Below are positions 27,082 to 35,429 of a stretch of DNA of 64,000 bases, piece by piece (position 1 is the stretch's first letter; every line of letters begins with the position of its first letter). Source of the DNA: an uncultured Chthonomonas sp. (GTDB lineage Bacteria; Armatimonadota; Chthonomonadetes; Chthonomonadales; CAJBBX01); the NCBI GenBank assembly GCA_903951425.1, contig CAJBBX010000056.1:1-64000 (forward strand), in the 5' to 3' direction. The notes beneath the pieces are model-generated. The model did not search any database, was not told the origin of the DNA, and worked only from the letters and a program-made list of their open reading frames with translations. Position numbers and translations under genes: made by a program.

Positions 27082-27107
27082 GACTGGTCCGAAATGTCTG
27101 ACCAGTC
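27082..27107. terminator. hairpin between convergent genes (possible bidirectional terminator)
   Basis: GACTGGTC (27082-27089) and GACCAGTC (27100-27107) form a perfect 8-bp stem with a 10-nt loop, in the 76-bp gap between two convergent genes. There is no T-run, so it may be Rho-assisted or just a transcription buffer. Confidence 0.45.
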
Positions 27108-27140
27108 GGACGACCGGGCTTGGCCGGCCCCTGGGTACCC

Positions 27141-28952
27141 TCACTTCCCTGCGGTGTCCACGATCGATGCCGGCGGGACCTCCACTTCGAAGGTTCGGCC
27201 GGCTGTGGTGATGCGGGCCGTGGCGGGTTGAGCCGGGTCGCCGTTGAAGAGAAGCCAGCGGCCCGGCTCGACCTCGGCGGCGTAGGTCTGGCCCCGGAGC
27301 TGCTGCTCCACTACCGGAAGGCCCACCTCGAAGAGCGCGGCGCGCAGGCGGGGCGCCAGTTCGGCCAGCGAGGCCACACGCACCACGCGGCCCTTGCCGA
27401 CCACGCGGCCCTTCGGCTCGGCTCCGAAGAGCAGTTGCTCGGGCAAGGCGGTCCGCTCGACGCTCTCCAGCCGGGGCACGTTGACCACGAAGAGGCGGCC
27501 GCCCTGCCGCACCCAGCCTTCCAGCCGGCGGGCGTCCTCGGCCTCCATCACGCTCCCGTGGACCAGTACCAGCACGCGGCGCTGCACCAGCGCTCCGGCC
27601 CTCAGCAGCGTCTCGTCGATATAGTCCAGGTCGGTGAGCTTGCGGAGCAGGTAGGCGTCGGGCACCTGGGTCCACGACTTGCCCTCCAGCGTCAGCGCCG
27701 CGTTGGGGTACCAGAGCGCCACGGGCGGACGCACGCGGGGCGCGTGGAAGAGGTGGCGCAGGTTGGCCTCGATGACGGCGCGCTGGGTGGGCTTCTTCAC
27801 CGTGTTGTAGTGCTTGTCGGCCAGTTGCACCGCGCCGGACGTGGTCGCGTTGAAGATGCGCGCCACGGCCCCGACCTCGTCTTCCAGCGCGGCGGGCTCG
27901 AAGCCGAAGGGCGCGCCGTAGTGCCGGCCCGCGGTCGCCACCCACCGCGTGAGCAGGAAGTTGCCGGGGTAGTCCGAGCCTTCGTTGGTGATGCGGATCG
28001 AGGCGCCGTGCTTGGCGGCCACGCGGCACTGCTCGGCGAACTGGGAGCCGTGGGCGGGCGGTGCGTCGCCGCCGGTGCAGAGGTAGATGGGCGTCCGGCC
28101 GAAGTGACGCCGCGCCGTGGCGAGCCAGAAGTCGGCCAGGTCGGTCATGGCTCCGCGGTACCACTCCACGAAGTCGAGCCAGCGGCGCCGCTCCTGCACC
28201 GAGCCGGTCGCGGCCGAACCCGCCGTGCGGTTGGCGGGGTAGGTCACGGCCTCGGGGGTGGCGAAGGTCGTGCCCCAGGCGGCGTTAAGCCCCGCCAGGG
28301 CCGGGTAGCGTCGTCGCGCCCAGCGGCGGAAGTCGGACCGAGCCCGCTCGTCGCCGCACCAGAAGCCGGGGTGCTGGTGGTAGTCGCCGGTCCATCCGCC
28401 GCTGACGGGGTAGATCGCCTCGCCATAGTCTCCCTGGATGCCGAGGTTCACCGACTCCAGCAGGTCGCTCGCGGCGTACCTCTCGGCGAAGGCGCGGAGG
28501 AACCGATCCACTCGTGCGCGGACGTGCGGGCTCCAGAGCGACTGGATGTCGGAGGTGACGCCATGCTCCAGGCAGACGGCTGGAGCGTGCTCAGGGCCCT
28601 GGCGGTACCACCTGGGCGTGGCGTAGGACGGCGAGACGATGAGGAACGGAATCCACTTGAGGCCGTGGCGCTTCAGAGTGGCGGCGGCGCCGTCCCACGC
28701 CTTCCAGTCCCACTGGCCGTCGCCGGACCGCTCGCAGGTCTCCCAGGTCACATAGGTCTGTATGCTCGTGCCGCCCATGGCCTTCCAGTCGGCGGCGATG
28801 GTGTCCAACTGGGGCAGGACGCCCTCGAGTATGTCGTCGATGGTGTAGCTCATACCCCGGCGTGCGGGGCCACCGGCCGCCTTCTGTCCCATGGCTCCCT
28901 CCGTGCAGAGGAACAGCGACAACAGGCCTATCAGACCTACCAGACCGCGCAT
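27141..28952 (-). CDS. secreted GH42/GH14-like beta-galactosidase-type glycoside hydrolase
   Basis: 603 residues from the ATG at 28952, preceded by AAGGAG at 8 nt; a signal peptide follows (GLVGLIGLLSLFLCTEGAMG). The first 420 residues form a TIM barrel: DWKAMGGTSIQTYVTWETCE, HGLKWIPFLIVSPSYATPRW, ESVNLGIQGDYGEAIYP (likely acid/base Glu) and HGASIRITNEGSDYP (second Glu). The order is like GH42/GH14-clan enzymes. The C-terminal 180 residues contain a glutamine-amidotransferase-like fold (YIDETLLRAGALVQRRVLVL, GWVRQGGRLFVVN), as in GH42 domain B. It probably removes beta-galactose or a related sugar outside the cell; the family is not certain. A longer frame upstream lacks support. Confidence 0.78.
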   Translation of the reverse strand: MRGLVGLIGLLSLFLCTEGAMGQKAAGGPARRGMSYTIDDILEGVLPQLDTIAADWKAMGGTSIQTYVTWETCERSGDGQWDWKAWDGAAATLKRHGLKWIPFLIVSPSYATPRWYRQGPEHAPAVCLEHGVTSDIQSLWSPHVRARVDRFLRAFAERYAASDLLESVNLGIQGDYGEAIYPVSGGWTGDYHQHPGFWCGDERARSDFRRWARRRYPALAGLNAAWGTTFATPEAVTYPANRTAGSAATGSVQERRRWLDFVEWYRGAMTDLADFWLATARRHFGRTPIYLCTGGDAPPAHGSQFAEQCRVAAKHGASIRITNEGSDYPGNFLLTRWVATAGRHYGAPFGFEPAALEDEVGAVARIFNATTSGAVQLADKHYNTVKKPTQRAVIEANLRHLFHAPRVRPPVALWYPNAALTLEGKSWTQVPDAYLLRKLTDLDYIDETLLRAGALVQRRVLVLVHGSVMEAEDARRLEGWVRQGGRLFVVNVPRLESVERTALPEQLLFGAEPKGRVVGKGRVVRVASLAELAPRLRAALFEVGLPVVEQQLRGQTYAAEVEPGRWLLFNGDPAQPATARITTAGRTFEVEVPPASIVDTAGK

Positions 28953-29057
28953 GGCGGGACTCCTTGGGGCGCCACTGAATACGAGCCGACCATCGCCGAC
29001 ACTCCCGGAGGTCAGTATGGCACCGGACGATCCGTCGCCCATGATCGCGCTTATACC

Positions 29058-29087
29058 TTGACAAGTTTGCCCCGACGGGCCCATGCT
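29058..29087 (+). promoter_or_regulatory. possible sigma70-type promoter for the FG-GAP gene
   Basis: TTGACA (29058-29063) is followed after 18 nt by a weak -10 (CATGCT, 29082-29087). A start near 29094 would leave a 25-nt leader and would exclude the ATG at 29083, supporting the TTG start at 29119. The -10 match is poor. Confidence 0.3.
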
Positions 29088-29118
29088 CTCTGAACCATCG
29101 CGGTGCGAGGAGATCACA

Positions 29119-30537
29119 TTGAAGCGTCTTGCCGTTCTGCTGGCCGTCTGCTGCGGAGTTGCCTGCCTTTCGGCCGGGGCCGCACCGGCGTTTCGGGATC
29201 GAACCGCCGAACTGGGCATCGGCCTCGGCAATGACGCCGCTTGCTGCGTCGACGTCGACAACGACGGCTGGACCGACCTGGTCTCCGGGGGGGGCGTGTG
29301 GCGCAACAAGGCGGGGAAAGGCTTCGAGAAGCTCGCCGACATGGGAGCCTGCGTGGCGGCCGATTTCGACAACGACGGCTGGACCGACCTCTTCTGCTGG
29401 AGCCAGTTGAAGCTCTACCGCAACGAGGCGGGCAAGGCCTTCCGCGAGGTGGCGATGCCGCCGATGGCCACCAACTGCCGGGGCGCCTGCTGGGGCGACT
29501 GGAACAACGACGGCTTCGTGGACCTCTACGTGGGCGGCTTCGAGGACTGGGACCGGCAGATCACGTACCCCAGCTACGTGCTCGTGAACAACGGCGGCAA
29601 GTCTTTCACCATCACCTGGTCCGATGCCACCTACCGGACCCGTGGCGTCACAGCCTGCGACTTCATGCGGTGCGGCACGCCGGCAGTCTATGTCTCCAAC
29701 TACCGGCTCCAGCCCAACTGCCTCATGGTGGGCGATGGGTTCGGCTCCTTCACCAACCGGGCGACGGGGCTCAATGCGCTGGCCACGTCGGAGGGCTTCG
29801 ACGGCGGGCACTCCATCGGGGCGGCATGGGGCGATTTCGACAACGACGGCTGGATGGACCTCTTCGCCGGAAACTTCGCGCACCGTGACAGCCGGGGCGA
29901 CCAGCCCAAGAGCCGCTTCCTGCGCAACACAGGGCCGGCCGCGGGGTTCAAGTTCGATGACAAGGGAACCTGCGGCGTCTTCTACCAGGAATCCTACGCC
30001 AGCCCCGCAGCCGGGGACTACGACAACGACGGCCGACTGGACCTCATCTTCACCGCCGTCTACGGCGTGGCATCCTTCGGGGTGCCGAACTATCCGGTGC
30101 TCTACCGCAACGGCGGCGCCTTCGCCTTCACCGATGTCACCGCGGCAGCCGGCGTGGCCCAGTTGCCGCCGACGTACCAGGCCGCATGGGCCGACTTCGA
30201 CCAGGACGGCAAGCTGGACCTTGTCTGCGGCGGCAAGCTCTTCGGGAACCAGGCCGCGGCAGGTAGCTGGCTACGCGTTCGTCTCGAGGGCGACGGCAAG
30301 CGGGTGAACCGATCGGCCATCGGCGCCCAGGTGCGGGTGCGGACCAAGAACGGCGTCTTCACGCGGCAGGTGGAGGCCGGCACGGGCGAGGGCAACCAGA
30401 ACGACCTGATGCTCCACTTTGGCCTGGGCGACCATGCGGGCCCGGTCTCGCTGGAGGTGCTTTGGCCCGGTGGTAAGGTCCAGAAGGTGCGGCGCGCCGC
30501 CACTGGCCGGACGCTACTGGTGCGCTTCCGGGGCTAG
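29119..30537 (+). CDS. secreted FG-GAP/VCBS repeat protein with ASPIC/UnbV domain
   Basis: 472 residues from TTG at 29119, chosen because GAGGAG lies 7 nt upstream and the signal peptide (LAVLLAVCCGVACLSAGAAP) then sits at the N-terminus; an ATG at 29083 is the alternative. At least six calcium-binding D-x-D-x-DG-x-x-D loops of a beta-propeller are visible (DVDNDGWTD, DFDNDGWTD, DWNNDGFVD, DFDNDGWMD, DYDNDGRLD, DFDQDGKLD). The last 100 residues fit the ASPIC/UnbV domain (GAQVRVRTKNGVFTRQVEAG, HFGLGDHAGPVSLEVLWPGG). Such proteins are exported and are thought to bind or scaffold at the cell surface. No enzyme activity is implied. Confidence 0.88.
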   Translation: MKRLAVLLAVCCGVACLSAGAAPAFRDRTAELGIGLGNDAACCVDVDNDGWTDLVSGGGVWRNKAGKGFEKLADMGACVAADFDNDGWTDLFCWSQLKLYRNEAGKAFREVAMPPMATNCRGACWGDWNNDGFVDLYVGGFEDWDRQITYPSYVLVNNGGKSFTITWSDATYRTRGVTACDFMRCGTPAVYVSNYRLQPNCLMVGDGFGSFTNRATGLNALATSEGFDGGHSIGAAWGDFDNDGWMDLFAGNFAHRDSRGDQPKSRFLRNTGPAAGFKFDDKGTCGVFYQESYASPAAGDYDNDGRLDLIFTAVYGVASFGVPNYPVLYRNGGAFAFTDVTAAAGVAQLPPTYQAAWADFDQDGKLDLVCGGKLFGNQAAAGSWLRVRLEGDGKRVNRSAIGAQVRVRTKNGVFTRQVEAGTGEGNQNDLMLHFGLGDHAGPVSLEVLWPGGKVQKVRRAATGRTLLVRFRG

Positions 30538-30653
30538 CGCCTGCAGCCTTGAACTTCGACAAAAGCTCGACACGTCGGGCATTGTCTGGCTGCGATATGC
30601 GTAGATAACACCGGCAGGGCCCCGAACGCCGGCCGGAAGGAGCCGACACAAGC

Positions 30654-32237
30654 ATGAGCCAGACGACAACAGAGCCACCACGACGCGAGTCGGACGCCCG
30701 CAGGGCGCGCCGCCGGATGGGCGCGGCACGAAGCGCCGTCTGGCTCATCGTGCTGGCGGCGGTGCTGGGCGGCGGAGCATGGTTCCGATCGAAGCCCGCC
30801 TCGGTGGTCGTGGTGCGACCGACCGAGGAGCTGGTCACGGAGAGCGTGGCCGTCTCGGGGCGGGTCCAGGGCGCCGAGGAGACTGACGTCACGGCCACCA
30901 CGGCCGGCCGCGTGGCCCAGCTGTTGGTGCGCGAGGGTGGGCGCGTGGAGGCAGGTCAGCCGCTGGCCCGACTGGACGACGACCTCCCCGCTGCCGATGT
31001 GCGGCTGGCCGAGGCAACGTTGCGCACGGCACGAGCCCGGCTGGCCCTGGTGGCGGCGCCTGCGCAGGCTTGGACCATGGCCCGTGTGAAGGCCGATACC
31101 TCGCAGGCCTCGGACGTAGCCCGCCAGCGGCTCCAGGCATCAGAGCAGCGGCTTGCCGAGCTGGAGCGCGGGGCCACGCGCGAGCAGGTCCACGCGCTGG
31201 AGGCTGCGGCCCAGGGCTCGGGCTTCCGTGCCGCCGCCGCCTCGGCCGCCGTGCGGCAGGCTCGCGCACGCCTACAGCAGTCCGAGCGCGACTTGAAGCG
31301 GCAGGCTGAACTCGCCGCCGACGGCGCCGTCTCGCAAGCCGATGCCGATCGCGCCCAGAGCGGCCGCGACGAAGCCCTCGCTGCGCTGGAGGCCGCTGAC
31401 GAGAGCCTCCGCGCTGCGGACCAGGCCCAGCGCGAAGCCGACGCCCGCCTGCGCGACCTGCGGGCCGGGACCCGTCCCGAAACGCTGGCGCAGGCTCGCG
31501 CCGACGTGTCGGCCGCACGAGCCACGCTGCAGGGCGCCACGCGTAGCGGCGCCGCCCAGGTGCGCACGGTTGCCGAAGCCTCCCGGCGCGAGGAGGTCGA
31601 AGTGGCCCGCGCCACCGAGGCCGAAGCACAGCGCTCCCTGGACGCCGCTCGGTCGCGGCTGGCGCAGGTCGTCGTGCGGGCTCCGGTTGCCGGCCTCGTC
31701 TCGCGCGTGCTGGCCTACCCCGGCGCTTCGGTCTCCGGTTCGGCGCCGCTCGTGCGTATCGTGCCGGCCCAGCCGCTGGAGGTGCTGATGCAAGTGGATG
31801 AGAACTACCTCGGCAAGCTCCGGCCGGGTCTGGACGCCCTGATCACCAGCGACGCCTACCCGGGCCGCACGGCGCAGGCCCGTGTGGGGCGACTGGGCGC
31901 GCAGGTGGATGCCGATAGGGGCTCAATCGACGTGCGCGTCTACCCCGACGGCCGGGTTCCGTGGCTCATGCCCGGCCAGACCGTCTCCGTGAACCTCATC
32001 GTGGCCCGCGCCAAGCCCATGCTCACCGTGCCGCTGGCCGCCGTGATCTCCGCGGGCGACCGGTCGCAGGTGATGCTCCTGGACAACGGCGTCGTGCGCG
32101 CGGCAGACGTTCGCACGGGTGCACCGGGCGTCAGCCGCATCCCGGTGCTGCAGGGCCTGACGCGATCCTCGCAGGTGCTGGCCGATGCGGCCTCGGCCAA
32201 GCCCGGCGCCCGAGCCGCGGCCGCGCCTGCCCGATGA
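30654..32237 (+). CDS. HlyD/MacA-type periplasmic adaptor subunit of an ABC exporter
   Basis: 527 residues. One N-terminal membrane anchor (SAVWLIVLAAVLGGGAW), then the lipoyl/barrel-sandwich half (TTAGRVAQLLVREGGRVEAG, QPLARLDDDLP), a long Ala/Arg/Glu-rich coiled coil from about 110 to 340, the second lipoyl half (VVRAPVAGLVSRVLAYPGAS) and a beta-barrel. The coiled coil is unusually long for MacA and more like the hairpins of HlyD-type adaptors. It links the inner-membrane transporter to the outer parts of the envelope. GGAAGGA precedes the ATG. It is first in a tightly overlapping operon with the permease and ATPase. No TolC-like gene is in the window. Confidence 0.88.
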   Translation: MSQTTTEPPRRESDARRARRRMGAARSAVWLIVLAAVLGGGAWFRSKPASVVVVRPTEELVTESVAVSGRVQGAEETDVTATTAGRVAQLLVREGGRVEAGQPLARLDDDLPAADVRLAEATLRTARARLALVAAPAQAWTMARVKADTSQASDVARQRLQASEQRLAELERGATREQVHALEAAAQGSGFRAAAASAAVRQARARLQQSERDLKRQAELAADGAVSQADADRAQSGRDEALAALEAADESLRAADQAQREADARLRDLRAGTRPETLAQARADVSAARATLQGATRSGAAQVRTVAEASRREEVEVARATEAEAQRSLDAARSRLAQVVVRAPVAGLVSRVLAYPGASVSGSAPLVRIVPAQPLEVLMQVDENYLGKLRPGLDALITSDAYPGRTAQARVGRLGAQVDADRGSIDVRVYPDGRVPWLMPGQTVSVNLIVARAKPMLTVPLAAVISAGDRSQVMLLDNGVVRAADVRTGAPGVSRIPVLQGLTRSSQVLADAASAKPGARAAAAPAR

Positions 32238-33472
32238 GGTTCGAGGTCACCGTAGCCACCCGCCACCTGGTGGCGGGCAAGGGGCAGACCGTGCTGACCG
32301 TGGCCGCCGTGGCCGTGGCCGTGACGGTCATCATCTTCATCACCAGCCTCATCCAGGGACTGCAGCGGCGGCTGGTGGACGACTTCATCGGCTCGCTGCC
32401 GCACGTCACCGTCAAGCCTGCGGAGCGCCAACCCAGGCCTCTCGCCGCCACCGCCGCCACGGTGGAGGGCATGGCCGGCACGACGGTGCAGGAGACCGTG
32501 CAGCGTCGCGGGTCGTTCGACGACGTGGAGAAGCTCACGCGGCAGTTGGCCCAGTTCGCCGGCGTGACGGCCGTGGTGCCCGCGATCCGGGGGCAGGCCT
32601 TCCTCGTGCATGGCGTCAAGCGGCTCGGCGTTTCGGTCTCCGGCGCGGATCCCGCCAAGCAGGAGCGCATCAACGCCCTGCAGGACGACATGATCGCCGG
32701 ACGGTGGCTCAGCCTTGGGTCCGACGAGATCGTGGTCGGCTTCCGGCTGGCCGATGAAGCCGGCGTGCGGCTTGGCGACCGCGTGCGGCTGATCTCGTCG
32801 GAGGGTGTCGACGGCGTCTTCACCGTGGCGGGCATCTTCGATACGGGCCAGAACGCCGCCGACCTGGGCTCCGTGTTCACCACGCTCCGCTCGGCCCAGC
32901 GCCTATTCCGGCTCCAGGGCGCGGTCTCGTCGGTGCTGCTGAAGCTGGCCGACCCCTTTGCTGCCAACCGTGTGGCTGACGCGGTCACCGGGTCTCTGCG
33001 CCACAAGAGCGAGAGCTGGATGCGTGAGCAGGCGCAGTTCGTGAACGGTCTTCGCGCGCAGAGCTCCTCCAGCGCCATGATCTCGGTCTTCGCGCTCCTC
33101 GCCTCGGCGTTCAGCATTGCGGCAGTACTCATCGTCTCCGTGATCCAGAAGAGCAAGGAGATTGGCATCCTGAAGAGCATGGGCGCTCGGGACAGGCAGA
33201 TCATGCTCATCTTCGGTCTGGAGGGGCTGGGCATCGCCATGGTTGGCGCGGCTGCCGGGTGCGGCGCTGGATATCTCTTCCTCCGCATGCTGGCCGGCGT
33301 CCGCCAGGTGGCGCGCTTCGGCCGGACCGACCAGCTCTTCCCGGTTTCATTCGACCCGGCCATCTTCCTGGGCGCCGCCGCCGCGGCGGTGGCAGCCACG
33401 ATGTTCGCCGCAGTGCTCCCCGCCAGGCGGGCCGCACGCATGGATCCTGTGGAGATCATCCATGGCAGCTGA
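32234..33472 (+). CDS. ABC transporter permease, FtsX/MacB/LolE-like
   Basis: 412 residues. One membrane helix at the N-terminus (QTVLTVAAVAVAVTVIIFIT), a large periplasmic MacB-type domain (about 45-270) with GADPAKQERINALQDDMIAG and GSDEIVVGFRLADEAGVRLG, then three C-terminal helices of the FtsX domain (VFALLASAFSIAAVLIVSVI, QKSKEIGILKSMGARDRQIM, FEGLG region). This type exports lipoproteins, peptides or drugs by mechanotransmission rather than a channel. The ATG overlaps the adaptor stop and the end overlaps the ATPase start, so the three subunits are translated together. Confidence 0.92.
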   Translation: MRFEVTVATRHLVAGKGQTVLTVAAVAVAVTVIIFITSLIQGLQRRLVDDFIGSLPHVTVKPAERQPRPLAATAATVEGMAGTTVQETVQRRGSFDDVEKLTRQLAQFAGVTAVVPAIRGQAFLVHGVKRLGVSVSGADPAKQERINALQDDMIAGRWLSLGSDEIVVGFRLADEAGVRLGDRVRLISSEGVDGVFTVAGIFDTGQNAADLGSVFTTLRSAQRLFRLQGAVSSVLLKLADPFAANRVADAVTGSLRHKSESWMREQAQFVNGLRAQSSSSAMISVFALLASAFSIAAVLIVSVIQKSKEIGILKSMGARDRQIMLIFGLEGLGIAMVGAAAGCGAGYLFLRMLAGVRQVARFGRTDQLFPVSFDPAIFLGAAAAAVAATMFAAVLPARRAARMDPVEIIHGS

Positions 33473-34172
33473 GGCCGTCGTGGCCGTGGAGGGCTTCGGC
33501 CTCCGCAAGGTCTATGGGCTCGACACGCCCTATCCGGTCGAGGTGCTGCAGGGCGTTGATGTCTGCATCCATCAGGGCGAGTTCGTGGCCATCATCGGCC
33601 AGAGCGGCTCAGGAAAGACGACGCTCCTCAACCTACTCGGAGCGCTCGACCGGCCCACGGAGGGGCGCATCGTCCTCTCCGGCGCCGACACTGCGGACCT
33701 GGACGACAACGGACTTGCCGACCTGCGGAACCGCGTGGTGGGTTTTGTGTTCCAGTTCCACTACCTGTTGCCCGAGTTCACCTGCTTGGAGAACGCGCTG
33801 ATGCCCCTGGCGATCCGCCACGGCCGGCCCGGCCGGGCCGATACCGAGCGTGTTCGGGCCCTGCTGGACCGGGTGGGGCTGGCGGACCAGATGCACAAGC
33901 GGCCCGGACAGATGTCCGGCGGCCAGCAGCAGCGTGCGGCCCTCATTCGCGCGCTGGCCAACAGCCCGCGCCTGGTGCTCGCCGACGAGCCAACTGGCAA
34001 TCTGGACGCTCGGTCAGGGCAGGAGGTCTTCGACCTTATGCGCGAGATGACCCGCGAGACGGGCGTAGCCTTCGTCATGGTGACCCACGACGACCGGCTG
34101 GCGCAGGCCGCCGACCGCGTGATCCACGTGGAGCTGGGCCGCGCCCACGAGCACACCGGCACGGTGGGGTGA
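33462..34172 (+). CDS. ABC transporter ATP-binding protein, MacB/LolD-like
   Basis: 236 residues, complete ATPase: Walker A GQSGSGKTTLLNLLGALDRP, Q-loop in VVGFVFQFHYLLPEFTCLEN, signature MSGGQQQRAALIRAL, Walker B LVLADEPTGNLDARSG and the H-loop VMVTHDDRLA. The LLPEFTCLENALMP wording is characteristic of the LolD/MacB/FtsE group, in keeping with the FtsX-like permease before it. The start codon lies within the last codons of the permease gene. The substrate of the exporter is unknown. Confidence 0.93.
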   Translation: MAAEAVVAVEGFGLRKVYGLDTPYPVEVLQGVDVCIHQGEFVAIIGQSGSGKTTLLNLLGALDRPTEGRIVLSGADTADLDDNGLADLRNRVVGFVFQFHYLLPEFTCLENALMPLAIRHGRPGRADTERVRALLDRVGLADQMHKRPGQMSGGQQQRAALIRALANSPRLVLADEPTGNLDARSGQEVFDLMREMTRETGVAFVMVTHDDRLAQAADRVIHVELGRAHEHTGTVG

Positions 34173-34183
34173 CTGGGATTTGG

Positions 34184-34206
34184 GCGGGAATGGCCTGCAA
34201 TCCCGC
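34184..34206. terminator. hairpin after the ABC exporter operon
   Basis: GCGGGA (34184-34189) pairs with TCCCGC (34201-34206) in the gap between convergent genes, 11 bases after the ATPase stop. The downstream tail ctccttcatg is only partly T-rich. Confidence 0.4.
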
Positions 34207-34244
34207 TCCTTCATGAATCATTCACGTGGCCGGTGTACTCTGGA

Positions 34245-34267
34245 TGCATTCGGGCCGGCCGGATGCA
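34245..34267. terminator. imperfect palindrome in the convergent gap
   Basis: TGCATTCGGGCCGGCCGGATGCA is an almost perfect inverted repeat centred on GGCCGGCC, 57 bases beyond the 3' end of the GH5-like gene on the opposite strand. It is probably a terminator or mRNA-protecting stem; it could equally be a protein-binding site. Confidence 0.35.
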
Positions 34268-34323
34268 GCCCGTTGCGCGGCGGCGATCGGGACCCGCCGG
34301 CGCGCTTGCCGGCCCGGATCCCT

Positions 34324-35397
34324 CTACTTTGACAAGCCCAGCGTGCGGCGGATGAACTCGGCTTCGTCGGCGTCGTAGGGCTTGCCGTCGGCATGCAGCA
34401 CGTCGTGCTGCCACTGTGCGGGCATCTGCGACCCCGGCAGCGAGCCCCAGTGGCGATAGGTCTGCGTTCTCCCTGCCACCAGACCCCAGTGCCAGCATCC
34501 CACATTCCGGCGCAGGAGGATCGGCAGCAGAGACCGGAAGTCGTTGCCGCTCTGCCGGTGCAGCCACTCGGTGCAGAGCACGGGGCGGCCGGCGGCGTCG
34601 CAGAGGTCGATCTTCGCCTCGAAGCCGGCCGGGGCGTCGTAACCGTGGAACGAGACCACGTCGGAGAGCTCCATCAGCCGGCGCGACATCGTGTCGTTGA
34701 AGTCCGCCCAGAGGCCCATGGTGAGGGGTTGGGTGGGACGTGCCTGCCGCGCCCAGGCGAAGACGGCTTCGGCCAGCGGCAGGCTCCGCTCGCCCATGCC
34801 GGAGTTGCCCGGCTCGTTGTAGAGGTCCCACGCTACGATGCGCTTCTCCCCGGCGAACGTGCCCACGATGTCGGCGACGTAGCGCTGCAGGTCGGGCCAG
34901 GCGGCCTGGTCCGTGACCATGGCGAGCGGCGGGCTGGAGACCCACTGGCTGTTGTGGACGCCTGGCACGGGGCCCGGCTGCGGGCCCGCGGCGGCAACGC
35001 GGCCGGCGAAGTTGCAGTCATCGAGCAGGATCGGCATGACCGAGATGCGATGGCGCGCGGCCATGCCCAGGAACTGCCGGAGCCGGGCCTTGAGGCCCGC
35101 GGCGTCTTCCCGCCAGACGACGTAGTTGAGGAAGACGCGCACCGAATTGAAGCCGAGATCGTGCGCCCAAGCTAGCTCCCGGTCAATGGTGGCTGGGTCG
35201 AAGGTGGCCTTCTGCCACATCTCGATGTCGTTCACGGCGGTCGACGGCACGTAGTTGCAGCCCACCATGCGTCCGGCGCGGGCGTGCCAGCGCAGGGCCT
35301 GCTCCAGCGTCCAGCGCTCCGTGGACCCGAGCCCGGCGGCCGGCGGCGCCGGTGCGCCTGCGACGGTGCAGGCCACACAGCAGAGGGCGATCGGCAT
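34324..35397 (-). CDS. secreted GH5-like (clan GH-A) glycoside hydrolase
   Basis: 357 residues with a short signal peptide (ALCCVACTVAGAPA). A clan GH-A barrel: WAHDLGFNSVRVFLNYVVWR, HRISVMPILLDDCNFAG, then KRIVAWDLYNEPGNSG with the acid/base Glu near residue 194, VVSFHGYDAP, and RPVLCTEWLHRQSG with the nucleophile Glu near 275. The Asn-Glu-Pro triplet and the later Glu at strand 7 make it a likely retaining endo- or exo-glycosidase of the GH5/GH2-related group. The linkage is unknown. It lies alone on the minus strand, downstream of a hybrid kinase transcribed the same way. Confidence 0.8.
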   Translation of the reverse strand: MPIALCCVACTVAGAPAPPAAGLGSTERWTLEQALRWHARAGRMVGCNYVPSTAVNDIEMWQKATFDPATIDRELAWAHDLGFNSVRVFLNYVVWREDAAGLKARLRQFLGMAARHRISVMPILLDDCNFAGRVAAAGPQPGPVPGVHNSQWVSSPPLAMVTDQAAWPDLQRYVADIVGTFAGEKRIVAWDLYNEPGNSGMGERSLPLAEAVFAWARQARPTQPLTMGLWADFNDTMSRRLMELSDVVSFHGYDAPAGFEAKIDLCDAAGRPVLCTEWLHRQSGNDFRSLLPILLRRNVGCWHWGLVAGRTQTYRHWGSLPGSQMPAQWQHDVLHADGKPYDADEAEFIRRTLGLSK

Positions 35398-35429
35398 GGC
35401 ATATCCTCCAGGGGCCGCACGCGGGGCGG

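Noticed and set aside
34245-34267. A LacI-type operator (TGCAT...ATGCA) near the GH5-like gene
   Set aside because: The half-site spacing and centre (GGCCGGCC) differ from the 16-bp palindrome, and it lies at gene 3' ends.
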